From the NCBI GenBank assembly GCA_946222675.1, contig CAMIMA010000001.1, positions 404,835-468,834 of the forward strand: a stretch of DNA of 64,000 bases, written 5' to 3'. The position numbers were made by a program, and so were the translations under genes. Of the stretch, positions 8,910-18,297 are shown piece after piece. This DNA comes from an uncultured Candidatus Saccharibacteria bacterium. GTDB taxonomy: Bacteria; Patescibacteriota; Saccharimonadia; Saccharimonadales; Saccharimonadaceae. Below the pieces are notes generated by a model. That model was given only the letters and a program-made list of their open reading frames with translations, made no database searches and was not told the origin of the DNA. The first letter of the stretch is position 1, and each line of letters opens with the position of its first letter.

Positions 8910-9882
8910 GTTGGACGAACAATTAATTAAGGGTAACCCAGTGAAGCAGTCGGTGCGCAAGGCGCTTGGCCATGCTCTTGCGGAATTAGGTGCGCAACAT
9001 CAAGACGTTGTGGCGGTGACCGCGGATCTAGCGAGTTCGGTGGGGCTAGCTGAGTTTAAAGAGCGTCACGGTGCTCGGTTTATTGAAACTGGAATTGCTG
9101 AGCAGAATTTAGTGACGCTAGCGAGTGGTTTGGCGCACGAGGGCAAGACCGTTTATCTTGCGGCGTATGCAGCCTTTAGTCCGGGGCGTAACTGGGAACA
9201 AATTCGGACGACGATTTGTCTCAATGACCAGCCAGTAAAAGTGATTGGTAGTCATACGGGTTTAAATGTCGGTCCCGACGGCGCAACACACCAAATGCTT
9301 GAGGATATTGCGTTAATGCGTGTACTGCCAAATATGACTGTGCTGGCGCCGGGCGATGCCAATGAAGCGGCGCAAATGGCGCAGGCGGTTTATGATTACC
9401 CACATCCGGTGTATATTCGCGTGCCACGCTCTGACCAAGTGGTATTTTCGACGCCCGATGACCGCTTTAAGATGGGCAAGGCTTATGTAGTACGACAGGA
9501 CGACGAGGCGACCATTACTTTGTTATCGACCGGCACTATGACTGGTACGGCGTTACTCGTAGCGCAGGTGCTGGCGGAGCGGGGAATTGGCGCTTCGGTG
9601 GTGCATGTGCCAACAATTAAGCCGCTCGACCGTGAGACCATTTTGCGCGAGGTGGGTAAAAATTCTGTCGCCGTTACTCTTGAAGAGCATCAAGTGGCTG
9701 GCGGATTTGGCTCGGCAATTGCGGAACTGTTGTTAGAATCCGGCGTAGTACCACAGGTCTTTAAGCGAATTGGTGTAAATGACCAATTTGGTCAATCTGG
9801 TACGGCAGATGAGTTGCTGGCTCATTATGGTTTGGATGTGGCTGGTGTGTTACGTCAAATTACACAATTAATTGGCGAGTAG
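8902..9882 (+). CDS. Transketolase, C-terminal (pyrimidine-binding) subunit
   Basis: A 326-aa partner of the preceding subunit carrying the pyrimidine-binding and C-terminal transketolase domains. ETGIAEQNLVTLASGLA (about 54-70) contains the Glu that activates the thiamine ring. Further landmarks are HTGLNVGPDGATHQ, YIRVPRSDQ and EEHQVAGGFGSAIAE (about 255-269). DXP synthase has a related domain pair but a very different context and N-half. A GGAGG lies 8-12 nt before ATG 8902, inside the upstream gene. Confidence 0.92.
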   Translation: MYKLDEQLIKGNPVKQSVRKALGHALAELGAQHQDVVAVTADLASSVGLAEFKERHGARFIETGIAEQNLVTLASGLAHEGKTVYLAAYAAFSPGRNWEQIRTTICLNDQPVKVIGSHTGLNVGPDGATHQMLEDIALMRVLPNMTVLAPGDANEAAQMAQAVYDYPHPVYIRVPRSDQVVFSTPDDRFKMGKAYVVRQDDEATITLLSTGTMTGTALLVAQVLAERGIGASVVHVPTIKPLDRETILREVGKNSVAVTLEEHQVAGGFGSAIAELLLESGVVPQVFKRIGVNDQFGQSGTADELLAHYGLDVAGVLRQITQLIGE

Positions 9883-9891
9883 TGCTATAAT
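9883..9891 (+). promoter_or_regulatory. Extended -10 promoter for fba-pfkB
   Basis: TGC-TATAAT (9883-9891) begins immediately after the transketolase stop. The predicted leader is about 35 nt and contains the GAGGG of the aldolase gene. Confidence 0.6.
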
Positions 9892-9932
9892 AGTATGCAT
9901 AAGCATAATTAATAACATTTTAGAGGGTGGCA

Positions 9933-10838
9933 ATGAATATCAGAGAAATTAGAAAACATACAACAGCAGCACGCGATTTAATGCAGCGCGCACGGAGCGA
10001 ACATTTTGCAGTAGGAGCATTTAATGTTGACGACCAGGCAACTTTAATTGCTATTTGTCAGACGGCACAGAAGTACCAGTCGCCAGTATTAGTAGAGGCT
10101 AGCCATGGCGAAGTTACTGCGATTGGTTGTCAAAATTTGCGCGATATGGTGAACAATTATCGTCGTGAATATGGTGTCGAAATGTATCTTAACCTCGACC
10201 ACGCACCAACCATTGAATCTTGTAAAGAGGCGATTGATTGTGGTTTTGAGTTTATCCATATTGATGTATCGCAAGCAAATCACGATGCTACAGATGAAGA
10301 GATTATTGCCGCTACACGCAAAGTGGTAGAATATGCGAAGTTTACTGGTGCGTTGGTTGAGTCGGAACCACATTATTTTGGTGGGTCATCCAACTATCAC
10401 AATGAGGCAATTGATTATGAAGTTGTAAAGCAGACGTTTTCGACGCCGGAGGGCGCTAAAGCCTTTGTTGACGCGACGGGCATTGACACTTTTGCTGCTG
10501 CTATTGGTAATTTGCATGGTAAATATCCAGTGCCGAAGATTCTCGATATCGAATTGCTTTCACGAATTCGTGCAGCGATTGACTGTAATATTTCATTACA
10601 TGGTGGCTCGGGTACGCCACTTCACTTCTTCCGCGAAGCAGCCGTGGTGGGCGCTAGCAAGGTTAATATCAATAGTGATATGCGTTATGCTTATTGCAAG
10701 ACCCTTGAACAAGTGCTGAAAGACAACCCTGATCAATACGCGATTGTAAAGTTGATGCCAGCAGTGCGCAAAGCAGTGGCGGCGGTGGTTGAGAGTAAGA
10801 TGCAAGTCTTCGGTTCAGCCGGAAAGGCACGCCCCTAG
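9933..10838 (+). CDS. fba: Class II ketose-bisphosphate (fructose-1,6-bisphosphate) aldolase
   Basis: A 301-aa zinc-dependent aldolase that splits or forms fructose-1,6-bisphosphate. NLDHAPTIESCKEAI contains D89-H90. The further metal and active-site residues lie in ESEPHYFGG, the His of GNLHGKYP and the SLHGGSGTP loop. I place the start at ATG 9933, since GAGGG (9923-9927) is then 5 nt upstream; the frame also has a GTG at 9927, but that overlaps the ribosome-binding site. Tagatose-bisphosphate aldolase activity cannot be excluded. Its stop shares a base with the GTG of the next gene. Confidence 0.92.
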   Translation: MNIREIRKHTTAARDLMQRARSEHFAVGAFNVDDQATLIAICQTAQKYQSPVLVEASHGEVTAIGCQNLRDMVNNYRREYGVEMYLNLDHAPTIESCKEAIDCGFEFIHIDVSQANHDATDEEIIAATRKVVEYAKFTGALVESEPHYFGGSSNYHNEAIDYEVVKQTFSTPEGAKAFVDATGIDTFAAAIGNLHGKYPVPKILDIELLSRIRAAIDCNISLHGGSGTPLHFFREAAVVGASKVNINSDMRYAYCKTLEQVLKDNPDQYAIVKLMPAVRKAVAAVVESKMQVFGSAGKARP

Positions 10839-11821
10839 TGAATAGTGCTCCACTGAGCTTCTTGTGTGTTGGCTCTGCAACGCAGGATGTTTATTTAAGC
10901 AATGTCGACCATTTAAACCCAGTATGTGTTAATCCAGAAGAGTGTTTCTATAACGTTCGATTGGGTGACAAGATTTATGTGAATCACGTTGATTATCAGA
11001 CTGGCGGTGGTGCTTCGAATGCTGCCACAACGTTTGCACGCGGCGGTCAGCTAGTAACATTTATGGGTAAGATTGGCCATGACCCAGCTGGTGCAGCAGT
11101 GTTAAAATCGTTTGCTACTGAAGGCATTGATTATGCGGCAATGGCATATTCAGACGACCATAACACTGATTACTCTACGCTGTTATTGGCGCCGAATGGC
11201 GAGCGAACTATCTTGACTTATCGTGGTTGCGGCATGTATTTTACTCCAGAAGATTTTGATTTTATAAAGCTGAATCGACAGATTGATTGGATTTATCTTA
11301 CTTCTCTGGTAGGCAATTTTACGATTTACGATAAGGTGATGCAGTACGCTAGGGCCAATCATTGCAAAATTGCCTTTAATCCAGGTGGGCGCGAGCTAGA
11401 GCATCCAGATCAGCTAAAGGCGCTACTACCGAATGTAGAAATTTTGTCGGTGAATAAGCAAGAGGCGCAGCAAATTGTATCAGGTGATACGCTAGAAGAT
11501 TTGGCGCGTGAACTACGTAAGTTATGTCCAGTGGTAATTATTACGGACGGTGCTAATGGTGCTTTGGTGGTTGATCGTGAACGTGCTTTGCGAGCCGGCT
11601 TATACAAGGGCGAGGAGATGTCGGTTGACCGCACTGGGGCAGGCGATGCTTTTTGTTCTGGCTTTACTTTACGTTATGCTTTGGGTGATAAATTAGAAGA
11701 CGCGATTTTATTTGCGGCAGCTAACTCGTCGAGCGTGATTCAACATGTTGGTGCTAAGCCAGGAATTTTACGTGGTCGGCCCGAGCTTGAACCACTAGCA
11801 ACTAAGCCTGTTACTCTGTAA
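10838..11821 (+). CDS. PfkB/ribokinase-family carbohydrate kinase
   Basis: A 327-aa sugar or nucleoside kinase. It has the N-terminal GGGASNAATTFARGG substrate motif (about 51-65) and the C-terminal DRTGAGDAFCSGF anion-hole/catalytic-base motif (Asp of GAGD near 269). The GTG start overlaps the TAG of fba by 1 nt, so the two are coupled. Next to an aldolase, transketolase and RpiB, a 6-phosphofructokinase or ribokinase role fits best, and would close a gap if no PfkA is encoded elsewhere. Family members also include adenosine kinases and the exact substrate cannot be read from sequence. Confidence 0.85.
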   Translation: MNSAPLSFLCVGSATQDVYLSNVDHLNPVCVNPEECFYNVRLGDKIYVNHVDYQTGGGASNAATTFARGGQLVTFMGKIGHDPAGAAVLKSFATEGIDYAAMAYSDDHNTDYSTLLLAPNGERTILTYRGCGMYFTPEDFDFIKLNRQIDWIYLTSLVGNFTIYDKVMQYARANHCKIAFNPGGRELEHPDQLKALLPNVEILSVNKQEAQQIVSGDTLEDLARELRKLCPVVIITDGANGALVVDRERALRAGLYKGEEMSVDRTGAGDAFCSGFTLRYALGDKLEDAILFAAANSSSVIQHVGAKPGILRGRPELEPLATKPVTL

Positions 11822-11839
11822 AATTTTACTAAAACATAG

Positions 11840-11845
11840 TATAAT
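11840..11845 (+). promoter_or_regulatory. -10 box of uvrB
   Basis: TATAAT 26 nt before the uvrB ATG. The short leader has only a weak AAGAGA ribosome-binding site. Confidence 0.5.
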
Positions 11846-11871
11846 TATGCAATAAGTCAAGAGATTATGCT

Positions 11872-13845
11872 ATGAAGCCTGCTGAATTTAAATTATGTGC
11901 GCCATATCAGCCCATGGGCGACCAGCCAGGGGCAATTGCTGCGTTGATGGATGGTTTGCAGCGTGGTGAACGTTGCCAAGTTTTGCTTGGTGCTACCGGC
12001 ACGGGTAAGACTTTTACAATGGCCAATGTCATTAATCAGATGAAGCGCCCGACGTTAGTTTTGGCACATAACAAAACATTGGCGGCGCAATTGTTTGCTG
12101 AATTTCAGCAATTCTTTCCAGATAACGCAGTACATTATTTTGTATCATACTTTGATTATTATCAGCCAGAGGCGTATATTGCTAGTTCTGATACTTATAT
12201 CGAGAAGGACTCGCGCATTAATGAAGAGATTGAGCGCTTGCGCCATGCTGCAACCAGTGCATTATTGACGCGGCGGGACGTGATTATTGTGGCGTCGGTA
12301 AGCTGTATTTATGGTATCGGTTCGCCAGCTGACTACATGGATATGTCAGTACATCTTATTAAAGGTAAATCGTATCAGCAAGCCAAGTTGTTGCGCCATT
12401 TTAACGATATTCAGTATCGGCGGAATGACCTTGATTTTGCGCGCGGAACATTTCGTGTACGCGGTGATACGGTAGATATTTATCCGTCAGGGCGCGAGAC
12501 GGCTTATCGTATTGAGTTCTTTGGTGATGAAGTTGAGCGCTTGTTAGAAATCGACCCCCTAACGGGCGAAGTACTGGGCTATCCGGAGGAAGTGCGAATC
12601 TTCCCGAATAGCCATTATGCTACACCGGAAGAGAAGCTAAAAAAGACTATTGAGCAAATTAAATCCGAGTATGAGCAGCGCGTGAAGTACTTTGAACATA
12701 GTGGTAAATTACTTGAGGCGCAGCGTTTGACGCAGCGTATTAAATACGATGTTGAGATGCTAGAGCAGACGGGCTTTGTAAAGGGGATTGAGAACTATTC
12801 GCGCTATTTGACAGGTCGGAGTGAAGGCGAGCAGCCAACTACATTACTAGATTATTTTCCAGACGATTATTTAATGCTGATTGATGAGTCTCACATGACA
12901 TTACCTCAGGTGCGTGGTATGTATCATGGTGACCGAGCGCGCAAGGAGACTCTGGTGGAATACGGTTTTCGTTTACCGAGTGCGTTAGATAACCGCCCAC
13001 TAACATTTAGCGAGTTCGAGCAGCATATTAACCAGCTAATTTGCGTGAGTGCTACACCGGGCGATTATGAATTGGCGCATTCGCCGCAGCCGGTAGAACA
13101 GGTGATTCGTCCGACTGGCCTGCTAGATCCAGAAATCGAGGTGCGCCCAAGTGAACACCAAGTTGATGACATTATGGCGGAGATTCGTGAGCGGATAAAG
13201 AAAAATCAGCGTGTGCTAGTGACGACGCTTACGAAGCGGATGGCGGAAGATTTAACGGAGTTTTTGATAGAGGCTGGTATTAAGACGGCTTATATTCACA
13301 GCGATATTACTACTTTAGACCGAAGTGACATTTTGAAAGATTTGCGTCTCGGCAAATATGATGTGTTGGTTGGCATTAACCTGTTGCGCGAAGGGCTAGA
13401 TTTGCCAGAGGTGTCGCTAGTTTGCATTGTTGATGCTGATAAGGAAGGGTTTTTACGCTCGACACCAGCATTGATTCAGACGATTGGCCGCGCGGCGCGC
13501 CATGTTGAAGGGCGAGTGATTATGTATGGCGACCGTGTGACGGATTCGATGAGAGAAGCGATAGAGGAAACGAATCGTCGCCGTACGTTACAGCAACATT
13601 ATAATGAAGTGCATCATATTACGCCACATTCGGTAGCAAAGGAAATTGGCGAGGGACTACGTGCTATTATCCCTGGTAAGGAGGATGCTAAGCCAAAATT
13701 AAACTTAAATCGCATTCCGCCAGAGGAATACGGTGTGTTAGTGGATGATTTAACGGCACAGATGGAGCTAGCGGCAGCCAACTTAGAATTTGAGAAAGCA
13801 GCAGATTTACGCGATACTATTGCGCAAATTAAACAAAAAATGTAA
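11872..13845 (+). CDS. uvrB: UvrABC excinuclease subunit B
   Basis: Full-length 657-aa UvrB, the damage-verification helicase of nucleotide excision repair. Walker A is GATGTGKT (40-47). The beta-hairpin region [21 protein letters not shown] (helicase motif II region), SATPGDYE, the [15 protein letters not shown] motif and QTIGRAARH motif VI are all present. A C-terminal UVR helix pair ([10 protein letters not shown]) for UvrC contact is also present. The N-terminal [11 protein letters not shown] is the Q-motif. No uvrA or uvrC is in the window. Confidence 0.97.
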   Translation: MKPAEFKLCAPYQPMGDQPGAIAALMDGLQRGERCQVLLGATGTGKTFTMANVINQMKRPTLVLAHNKTLAAQLFAEFQQFFPDNAVHYFVSYFDYYQPEAYIASSDTYIEKDSRINEEIERLRHAATSALLTRRDVIIVASVSCIYGIGSPADYMDMSVHLIKGKSYQQAKLLRHFNDIQYRRNDLDFARGTFRVRGDTVDIYPSGRETAYRIEFFGDEVERLLEIDPLTGEVLGYPEEVRIFPNSHYATPEEKLKKTIEQIKSEYEQRVKYFEHSGKLLEAQRLTQRIKYDVEMLEQTGFVKGIENYSRYLTGRSEGEQPTTLLDYFPDDYLMLIDESHMTLPQVRGMYHGDRARKETLVEYGFRLPSALDNRPLTFSEFEQHINQLICVSATPGDYELAHSPQPVEQVIRPTGLLDPEIEVRPSEHQVDDIMAEIRERIKKNQRVLVTTLTKRMAEDLTEFLIEAGIKTAYIHSDITTLDRSDILKDLRLGKYDVLVGINLLREGLDLPEVSLVCIVDADKEGFLRSTPALIQTIGRAARHVEGRVIMYGDRVTDSMREAIEETNRRRTLQQHYNEVHHITPHSVAKEIGEGLRAIIPGKEDAKPKLNLNRIPPEEYGVLVDDLTAQMELAAANLEFEKAADLRDTIAQIKQKM

Positions 13846-13874
13846 CATATAAACATAAACGAGGAGGAATAAAC

Positions 13875-14534
13875 GTGAAAGAAGAATTGGGTCTAGCTAA
13901 AAAGGCATCAATGCATACAGTATACACTGCAATGATGATTGCTATTTTACTAGGTATGACTGCTGGTGCGATGGCACTAGTTGGGGCAATTGTTTATATG
14001 TGTGATGTGCGATACACTACCGAAGGTATTTTGTCGTTGATTGCACCTACTTTGTCTTATGCTGGCGTGATGGCAGCTGCTTGTGCGGGAGTAGTGTTTT
14101 TCTGCAAAGGTCTACTAGCTAAGAATAAAAAGGATGCGGTTGATGACGATGCGCGCAAGAGCGTAGCTGGGTCAGTGAGCGCAGCTGCTTGGATTGTTGT
14201 AGTGATTGCTGTAGTTACTGCCGTATCTGGTATTTTGCAACTACTTTTGACTGCTGGTGGCTCTGGCGACTGGAAGTACTTGATGTTCGGTAACGTCTTC
14301 CCAGCATTAGCTGGTGCTGCTGGTGCTATCGGTGCGGTAGTTATGTTTAGCAAGATGAAGGCAAAGAGCTTAACTAATTCAAATGCGGCAATTGTGGCTG
14401 CAGCGTTAGCTGGTATTGCTTTACTAATGGTGATTGTAGCTATCGTAGTGAAGACTCATGAGAATACGACTAGCGTTCCAATCTATAGTACTCAACAACG
14501 GGATGAGCCAGTTAGGTATCTATTACAACACTAA
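13875..14534 (+). CDS. Hypothetical four-helix integral membrane protein
   Basis: 219 aa, GTG start with a strong GAGGAGG. Four hydrophobic segments lie at about 17-42, 53-75, 97-120 and 135-157, plus a further helix near 167-193, joined by short Lys-rich loops. Ala/Gly/Val-rich composition and no conserved polar motifs. It is 30 nt downstream of uvrB and followed by a terminator, so probably the tail of that transcript. No function can be assigned. Confidence 0.65.
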   Translation: MKEELGLAKKASMHTVYTAMMIAILLGMTAGAMALVGAIVYMCDVRYTTEGILSLIAPTLSYAGVMAAACAGVVFFCKGLLAKNKKDAVDDDARKSVAGSVSAAAWIVVVIAVVTAVSGILQLLLTAGGSGDWKYLMFGNVFPALAGAAGAIGAVVMFSKMKAKSLTNSNAAIVAAALAGIALLMVIVAIVVKTHENTTSVPIYSTQQRDEPVRYLLQH

Positions 14535-14543
14535 AGCTTAACA

Positions 14544-14569
14544 AAATCCCCGCAAAAGCGGGGATTTTT
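14544..14569 (+). terminator. Intrinsic terminator before gatC
   Basis: AAATCCCCGC-AAAA-GCGGGGATTTTT is a textbook hairpin with a T tract. The gatC extended -10 begins directly at its end. Confidence 0.92.
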
Positions 14570-14577
14570 GCTATAAT
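14569..14577 (+). promoter_or_regulatory. Extended -10 promoter, leaderless gatC
   Basis: TGC-TATAAT (14569-14577) abuts the upstream terminator. ATG 14586 follows after 8 nt without a Shine-Dalgarno. Confidence 0.65.
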
Positions 14578-14585
14578 GATAGGTA

Positions 14586-14870
14586 ATGAGTGTAAGTAAA
14601 GATGATGTGCGCCATCTCGCGACGCTGAGTCAGATCAATGTATCGGACGAACAGGCTGAGGCTCTCACAACCCAGCTTGATAATATTGTGAAATATATTA
14701 ACATGCTCGATGAACTTGATACTGATGGTGTTGAGCCAACATTTCAAGTTACGGGGCTGCAAAATGTGATGCGTGACGATGTAATAGAAGAACAGTTGCC
14801 ACGCGAGACTTTGCTAGCATTGGCTCCTGACCAAGAGGCAGGGCAAGTTAAAGTGCCAAAGGTGTTATAG
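14586..14870 (+). CDS. gatC: Asp-tRNA(Asn)/Glu-tRNA(Gln) amidotransferase subunit C
   Basis: A 94-aa GatC, the small belt-like subunit that clamps GatA to GatB. Typical features are DDVRHLATLSQINVSDEQ at the N-terminus, YINMLDELDTDGVEPT in the middle and a C-terminal KVPKVL. It is first in gatC-gatA-X-gatB. The enzyme converts misacylated Glu-tRNAGln and/or Asp-tRNAAsn to the amide forms, implying absence of GlnRS and/or AsnRS. Confidence 0.93.
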   Translation: MSVSKDDVRHLATLSQINVSDEQAEALTTQLDNIVKYINMLDELDTDGVEPTFQVTGLQNVMRDDVIEEQLPRETLLALAPDQEAGQVKVPKVL

Positions 14871-14878
14871 GAGGTAAT

Positions 14879-16288
14879 ATGCAAAGCGAGATTGAACAGA
14901 TTGTAACTAATGTTAAATCAGGCAAAACTACAGCTCGTGCTGAAGTTGAGCAAGCTTTGGCGCGCGCTGAAGCTACTAAAGAGTTGCACGCTCTACTTGA
15001 GGTATTTAAAGACGAAGCCTTGAAGCGGGCGGATGAAATTGACGCCAAGATTAAGGCTGGTCAGCCGGTCGGTCGTTTAGCAGGTGTGCCGTACGTGGCT
15101 AAGGATAACTTTTTGACTAAAGTTGGTCATACGACTGCAGCAGCACACATTTTGGAGAATTTTAAGTCGCCAATCAACGCAACGGCAATTGATAAACTTG
15201 ACCAAGAAGATGCTATTTTGATTGGTAAGGCTAACCTAGATGCCTTTGCTCATGGTGGTTCGACTGAGAATAGCTATTTTGGGCCGACTCACAATGCAGT
15301 AGACTTCGAGCGCGTGCCGGGTGGTTCATCTGGTGGTTCAGCGGCGATTGTGGCAGCTGGTGTAGTGCCGTTTGCCTTAGGCACAGATACCGGTGGTTCG
15401 ATTCGCCAACCAGCAAGCTTTAATGGTGTGGTAGGTTTTAAGCCAACTTATGGTATGATTAGTCGCTATGGTGTAGTGGCTATGGCTAGTTCAACTGATG
15501 TGGTTGGGCCATTGGCGCGAACCGTACGCGATGCGGAAATCGTGTGTGATATCCTGGCCGGTCAAGACCATCGCGATGGTAATGTTTATCCTAGCTACTT
15601 TAAGACCGAGCAGCCGGCTAAATCGGGTCTGAAAATTGGTTTAATTAAAGACTTCATGACGGACGATGTTAACTCTGATGTCGTAAAGCAAACTAAGGCT
15701 ATGGTTGAGCATTTGCAAAAGCAGGGTGCTACGGTTGACGAAGTATCACTGCCGGCAGCCAAGTATGCGCTAGCTATGTATTACATTGTGGTTCCAGCCG
15801 AGGTGACTTCAAACCTAGGTCGGTTTGATGGTGTCCGTTATGGCTATCGTTCCAAGAATGCTAAATCGCTTGGTGATATCTATGGCATGAGTCGTAGTGA
15901 GGGCTTTATGGATGAAAACAAGCGACGTATCTTAATTGGTTCATATGTGTTGAGTTCCGGCTACTTCGATGCTTATTATCTCAAGGCACAGCGCGCTCGT
16001 ACGTTATTAATTAACGAATTCAACAAGCTGTTTGAGCAATATGATTACTTGATTTGCCCAACCGCACCAACGCCTGCCTTTAAATTAGGCGAAAACACTT
16101 CTGATCCACTAAAGATGTATCTGGCGGATGCGATGACGGTGCCAGCGAGTATGGCTGGGTTGCCGGCTATTTCAGTGCCGAGTGGTAATACCACTGATGG
16201 TTTGCCGGTTGGTGTACAGTTGATTGGTAAGATGAAGGATGATGCCGGCGTTTTGGCGGTGGCAAAGCAAATGGAGGCTAAAGCTTAA
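14879..16288 (+). CDS. gatA: Glu/Asp-tRNA amidotransferase subunit A (amidase)
   Basis: A 469-aa amidase-signature enzyme that releases ammonia from glutamine for the transamidation. The Ser-cisSer-Lys triad is visible: K75 (YVAKDNF), S150 in PGGSSGGSAA and S174 in TDTGGSIRQP. AGGAGG precedes ATG 14879. The TAA overlaps the ATG of the next gene (TAATG). Confidence 0.96.
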   Translation: MQSEIEQIVTNVKSGKTTARAEVEQALARAEATKELHALLEVFKDEALKRADEIDAKIKAGQPVGRLAGVPYVAKDNFLTKVGHTTAAAHILENFKSPINATAIDKLDQEDAILIGKANLDAFAHGGSTENSYFGPTHNAVDFERVPGGSSGGSAAIVAAGVVPFALGTDTGGSIRQPASFNGVVGFKPTYGMISRYGVVAMASSTDVVGPLARTVRDAEIVCDILAGQDHRDGNVYPSYFKTEQPAKSGLKIGLIKDFMTDDVNSDVVKQTKAMVEHLQKQGATVDEVSLPAAKYALAMYYIVVPAEVTSNLGRFDGVRYGYRSKNAKSLGDIYGMSRSEGFMDENKRRILIGSYVLSSGYFDAYYLKAQRARTLLINEFNKLFEQYDYLICPTAPTPAFKLGENTSDPLKMYLADAMTVPASMAGLPAISVPSGNTTDGLPVGVQLIGKMKDDAGVLAVAKQMEAKA

Positions 16289-16716
16289 TGGGCGATTCGC
16301 CGTTCCCAATTATTTTGCTACTAGTTGTCATTGCGCTAATTGGCCTAGCACTACTTGCGATTATCTTTTTGACGCATGGTACCGCGAAGAAACTTGACCA
16401 AGCGCAATATCGTGCGGCGTGGCTTGATATTGAGAATAACCTAGACAAAAACAATGCTGCAACTTATCAGTTCGCTATTATGTCGGCCGATAAATTACTT
16501 GACCGAGCATTGAAAGAACTAGGTTATAAAGGCAATACCATGGCGGAGCGATTAAAATCAGCTAGTGGTGAAATAAAAAATCAAAAGGCAGTTTGGGCGG
16601 CGCATCGGATTCGCAATAAGATAGTCCACGAAGTTGATACGAGAATTGATTTAAAGGTATCGAAGCAGATGCTAGACATTTATAAGACAGCACTAAAAGC
16701 AGTGGGCGCAATATAG
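16288..16716 (+). CDS. Membrane-anchored HEPN-like protein inserted in the gat operon
   Basis: 142 aa. One N-terminal transmembrane helix (about 6-30) is followed by a cytoplasmic helical domain. Near residue 112 it contains HRIRNKIVHEVD, which matches the R-x4-6-H motif of HEPN domains (RNKIVH). The preceding helices (YQFAIMSADKLLDRAL) also resemble HEPN folds. HEPN proteins are often ribonucleases or nucleotide-binding partners. The motif match is seen; RNase activity is inference. It overlaps gatA by 1 nt and lies 5 nt before gatB, so expression is tied to the tRNA amidotransferase. Confidence 0.7.
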   Translation: MGDSPFPIILLLVVIALIGLALLAIIFLTHGTAKKLDQAQYRAAWLDIENNLDKNNAATYQFAIMSADKLLDRALKELGYKGNTMAERLKSASGEIKNQKAVWAAHRIRNKIVHEVDTRIDLKVSKQMLDIYKTALKAVGAI

Positions 16717-16721
16717 GAGGA

Positions 16722-18215
16722 ATGATGAACGATTTAGGTAATGCAGGTGAACATGGTACAGTGATTGCCGGTGATGTAAAAAAATATTTGGTGAAGGGCT
16801 ATTTGCCAACAATTGGTATCGAGTGCCACGTGCAGCTCAATAGTAAGACGAAACTGTTTAGTGCCACAGATAATGATGCACGCGAGGCGGAGCCTAACAC
16901 CAAAGTGAGCGTGATTGACTATGGTTTGCCGGGTATGTTGCCAATGCTAAACCGCGAAGCAATTCGTTTGGCGGCGCGCGCTGGCTATGCCCTTAATAGT
17001 AAAATCGCACATGTTAGCCGGTTTGATCGCAAGCACTATTTTTACCCAGATTTGCCAAAGGGCTATCAGATATCACAGATGTATGAGCCGTTGATTTTGG
17101 GCGGTCATGTTGATTTGCCAACCGGCGAAACAGTGCGTATTCACCATGCTCATGTTGAGGAAGATGCTGGCAAACTAACGCACTTTAGTGACCATTCGTT
17201 GGTAGACTTAAACCGCGCCGGTACGCCTCTAGTGGAGATTGTGTCGGAGCCGGATATGCATTCAGCGGCAATGGCGCGGGCCTACACTGAAGAATTGCAT
17301 CTTCTAATGACTTTCGCTAAGGTTACGCTAGGTGATTTGTATCATGGTAATATGCGCTTTGATGTTAATATCTCGGTGGCAAAGCCGGGTGAACCAATGG
17401 GTACGCGTACAGAATTAAAGAATCTTAACTCATTCCGTGCTGTCGAGCGCGCTACGGAGTATGAAATTAATCGTCAAATTACAGTGATTGAAGGTGGTGG
17501 CGAGGTTGAACAGCAGACGCGTGGCTGGTCGGAAGCGAAGCAAGAGACCTTTAAGCAGCGCGGTAAGGAAGATGCGCAGGACTATCGTTATATGCCAGAT
17601 GCAGATATTCCACCAGTGGTGTTGACAGATGATGATATTGCTAAGATGCAGGCAAATATGCCAATGATGCCGGCTGAATATCGAGCTAAATTCGCCGCCA
17701 TGCAGGTAGATGATTCGGTGGTGCGAGTGTTGCTTAATACTGAAATTGTCGCGGAATTGGTTGGCAAGATTATCGACCAAGCTGGCGACCAAGTGGCCCG
17801 CCGTATCGCTAACCTGTTTGCTTCTGCACTGCCAAGCGAGGACGATACTGACGCCGCTAAGAAGGAATTAAATTTGCCAAGTGTTGAGCATTTAGTAAAG
17901 CTAGCACAGATGTTAGAACAGAAACAGGTATCTTCAACTGCTGGTAAGGAAATATTTGCCGAGCTGCTAGTGAAGGATGCTGACCCAGAGGAGATTGCTA
18001 AGAATAAGAATCTTTTACAGGTGAGCGATACTGGTGAGATCGAAAAGGTCGTTGACGAAGTGATTGCCAACGCGGCTTGCCAAAAGGCTGTGGCTGACTT
18101 CAAGGCGGGTAACGAAAAGGTGATTGGCTTCTTGGTTGGCCAAGTAATGAAGGCTTCTAAGGGCAAAGCCAACCCAAGTCTTGCGCAGGATATTTTGCGC
18201 AAAAAGCTACAATAA
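16722..18215 (+). CDS. gatB: Glu/Asp-tRNA amidotransferase subunit B
   Basis: A 497-aa GatB, the kinase/amidotransferase subunit that activates the mischarged tRNA and receives ammonia from GatA. TIGIECHVQLNSKTKLFS (about 30-47), HYFYPDLPKGYQISQ, HVEEDAGK and the NRAGTPLVEIVSEPD signature are present. The C-terminal YqeY-like helical tail is complete (ending NPSLAQDILRKKL). An AGGAGGAATG ribosome-binding site lies after the HEPN-like gene. Confidence 0.96.
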   Translation: MMNDLGNAGEHGTVIAGDVKKYLVKGYLPTIGIECHVQLNSKTKLFSATDNDAREAEPNTKVSVIDYGLPGMLPMLNREAIRLAARAGYALNSKIAHVSRFDRKHYFYPDLPKGYQISQMYEPLILGGHVDLPTGETVRIHHAHVEEDAGKLTHFSDHSLVDLNRAGTPLVEIVSEPDMHSAAMARAYTEELHLLMTFAKVTLGDLYHGNMRFDVNISVAKPGEPMGTRTELKNLNSFRAVERATEYEINRQITVIEGGGEVEQQTRGWSEAKQETFKQRGKEDAQDYRYMPDADIPPVVLTDDDIAKMQANMPMMPAEYRAKFAAMQVDDSVVRVLLNTEIVAELVGKIIDQAGDQVARRIANLFASALPSEDDTDAAKKELNLPSVEHLVKLAQMLEQKQVSSTAGKEIFAELLVKDADPEEIAKNKNLLQVSDTGEIEKVVDEVIANAACQKAVADFKAGNEKVIGFLVGQVMKASKGKANPSLAQDILRKKLQ

Positions 18216-18237
18216 CTAAGCACTAGTAAAATCAGTG

Positions 18238-18246
18238 TGATATCAT
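18238..18246 (+). promoter_or_regulatory. Possible extended -10 upstream of the GalU-like gene
   Basis: TGA-TATCAT (18238-18246), followed by a small GGGG-TTTA-CCCC hairpin and AAAGGAG. Position and spacing are plausible but the hexamer is imperfect. Confidence 0.4.
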
Positions 18247-18297
18247 AGTAATAGGGGTTTACCCCAGTACATTCGAGGGATATTAAAGGAGTTTAAA

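Noticed and set aside
17588..18223. 211-codon minus-strand frame opposite gatB
   Set aside because: Ser/Ala/Thr-rich antisense of a fully conserved GatB, with no promoter or ribosome-binding site.
18254..18265. GGGG-TTTA-CCCC hairpin before the GalU-like gene as a terminator or riboswitch
   Set aside because: Only four base pairs, no T tract, and no conserved RNA motif recognised.
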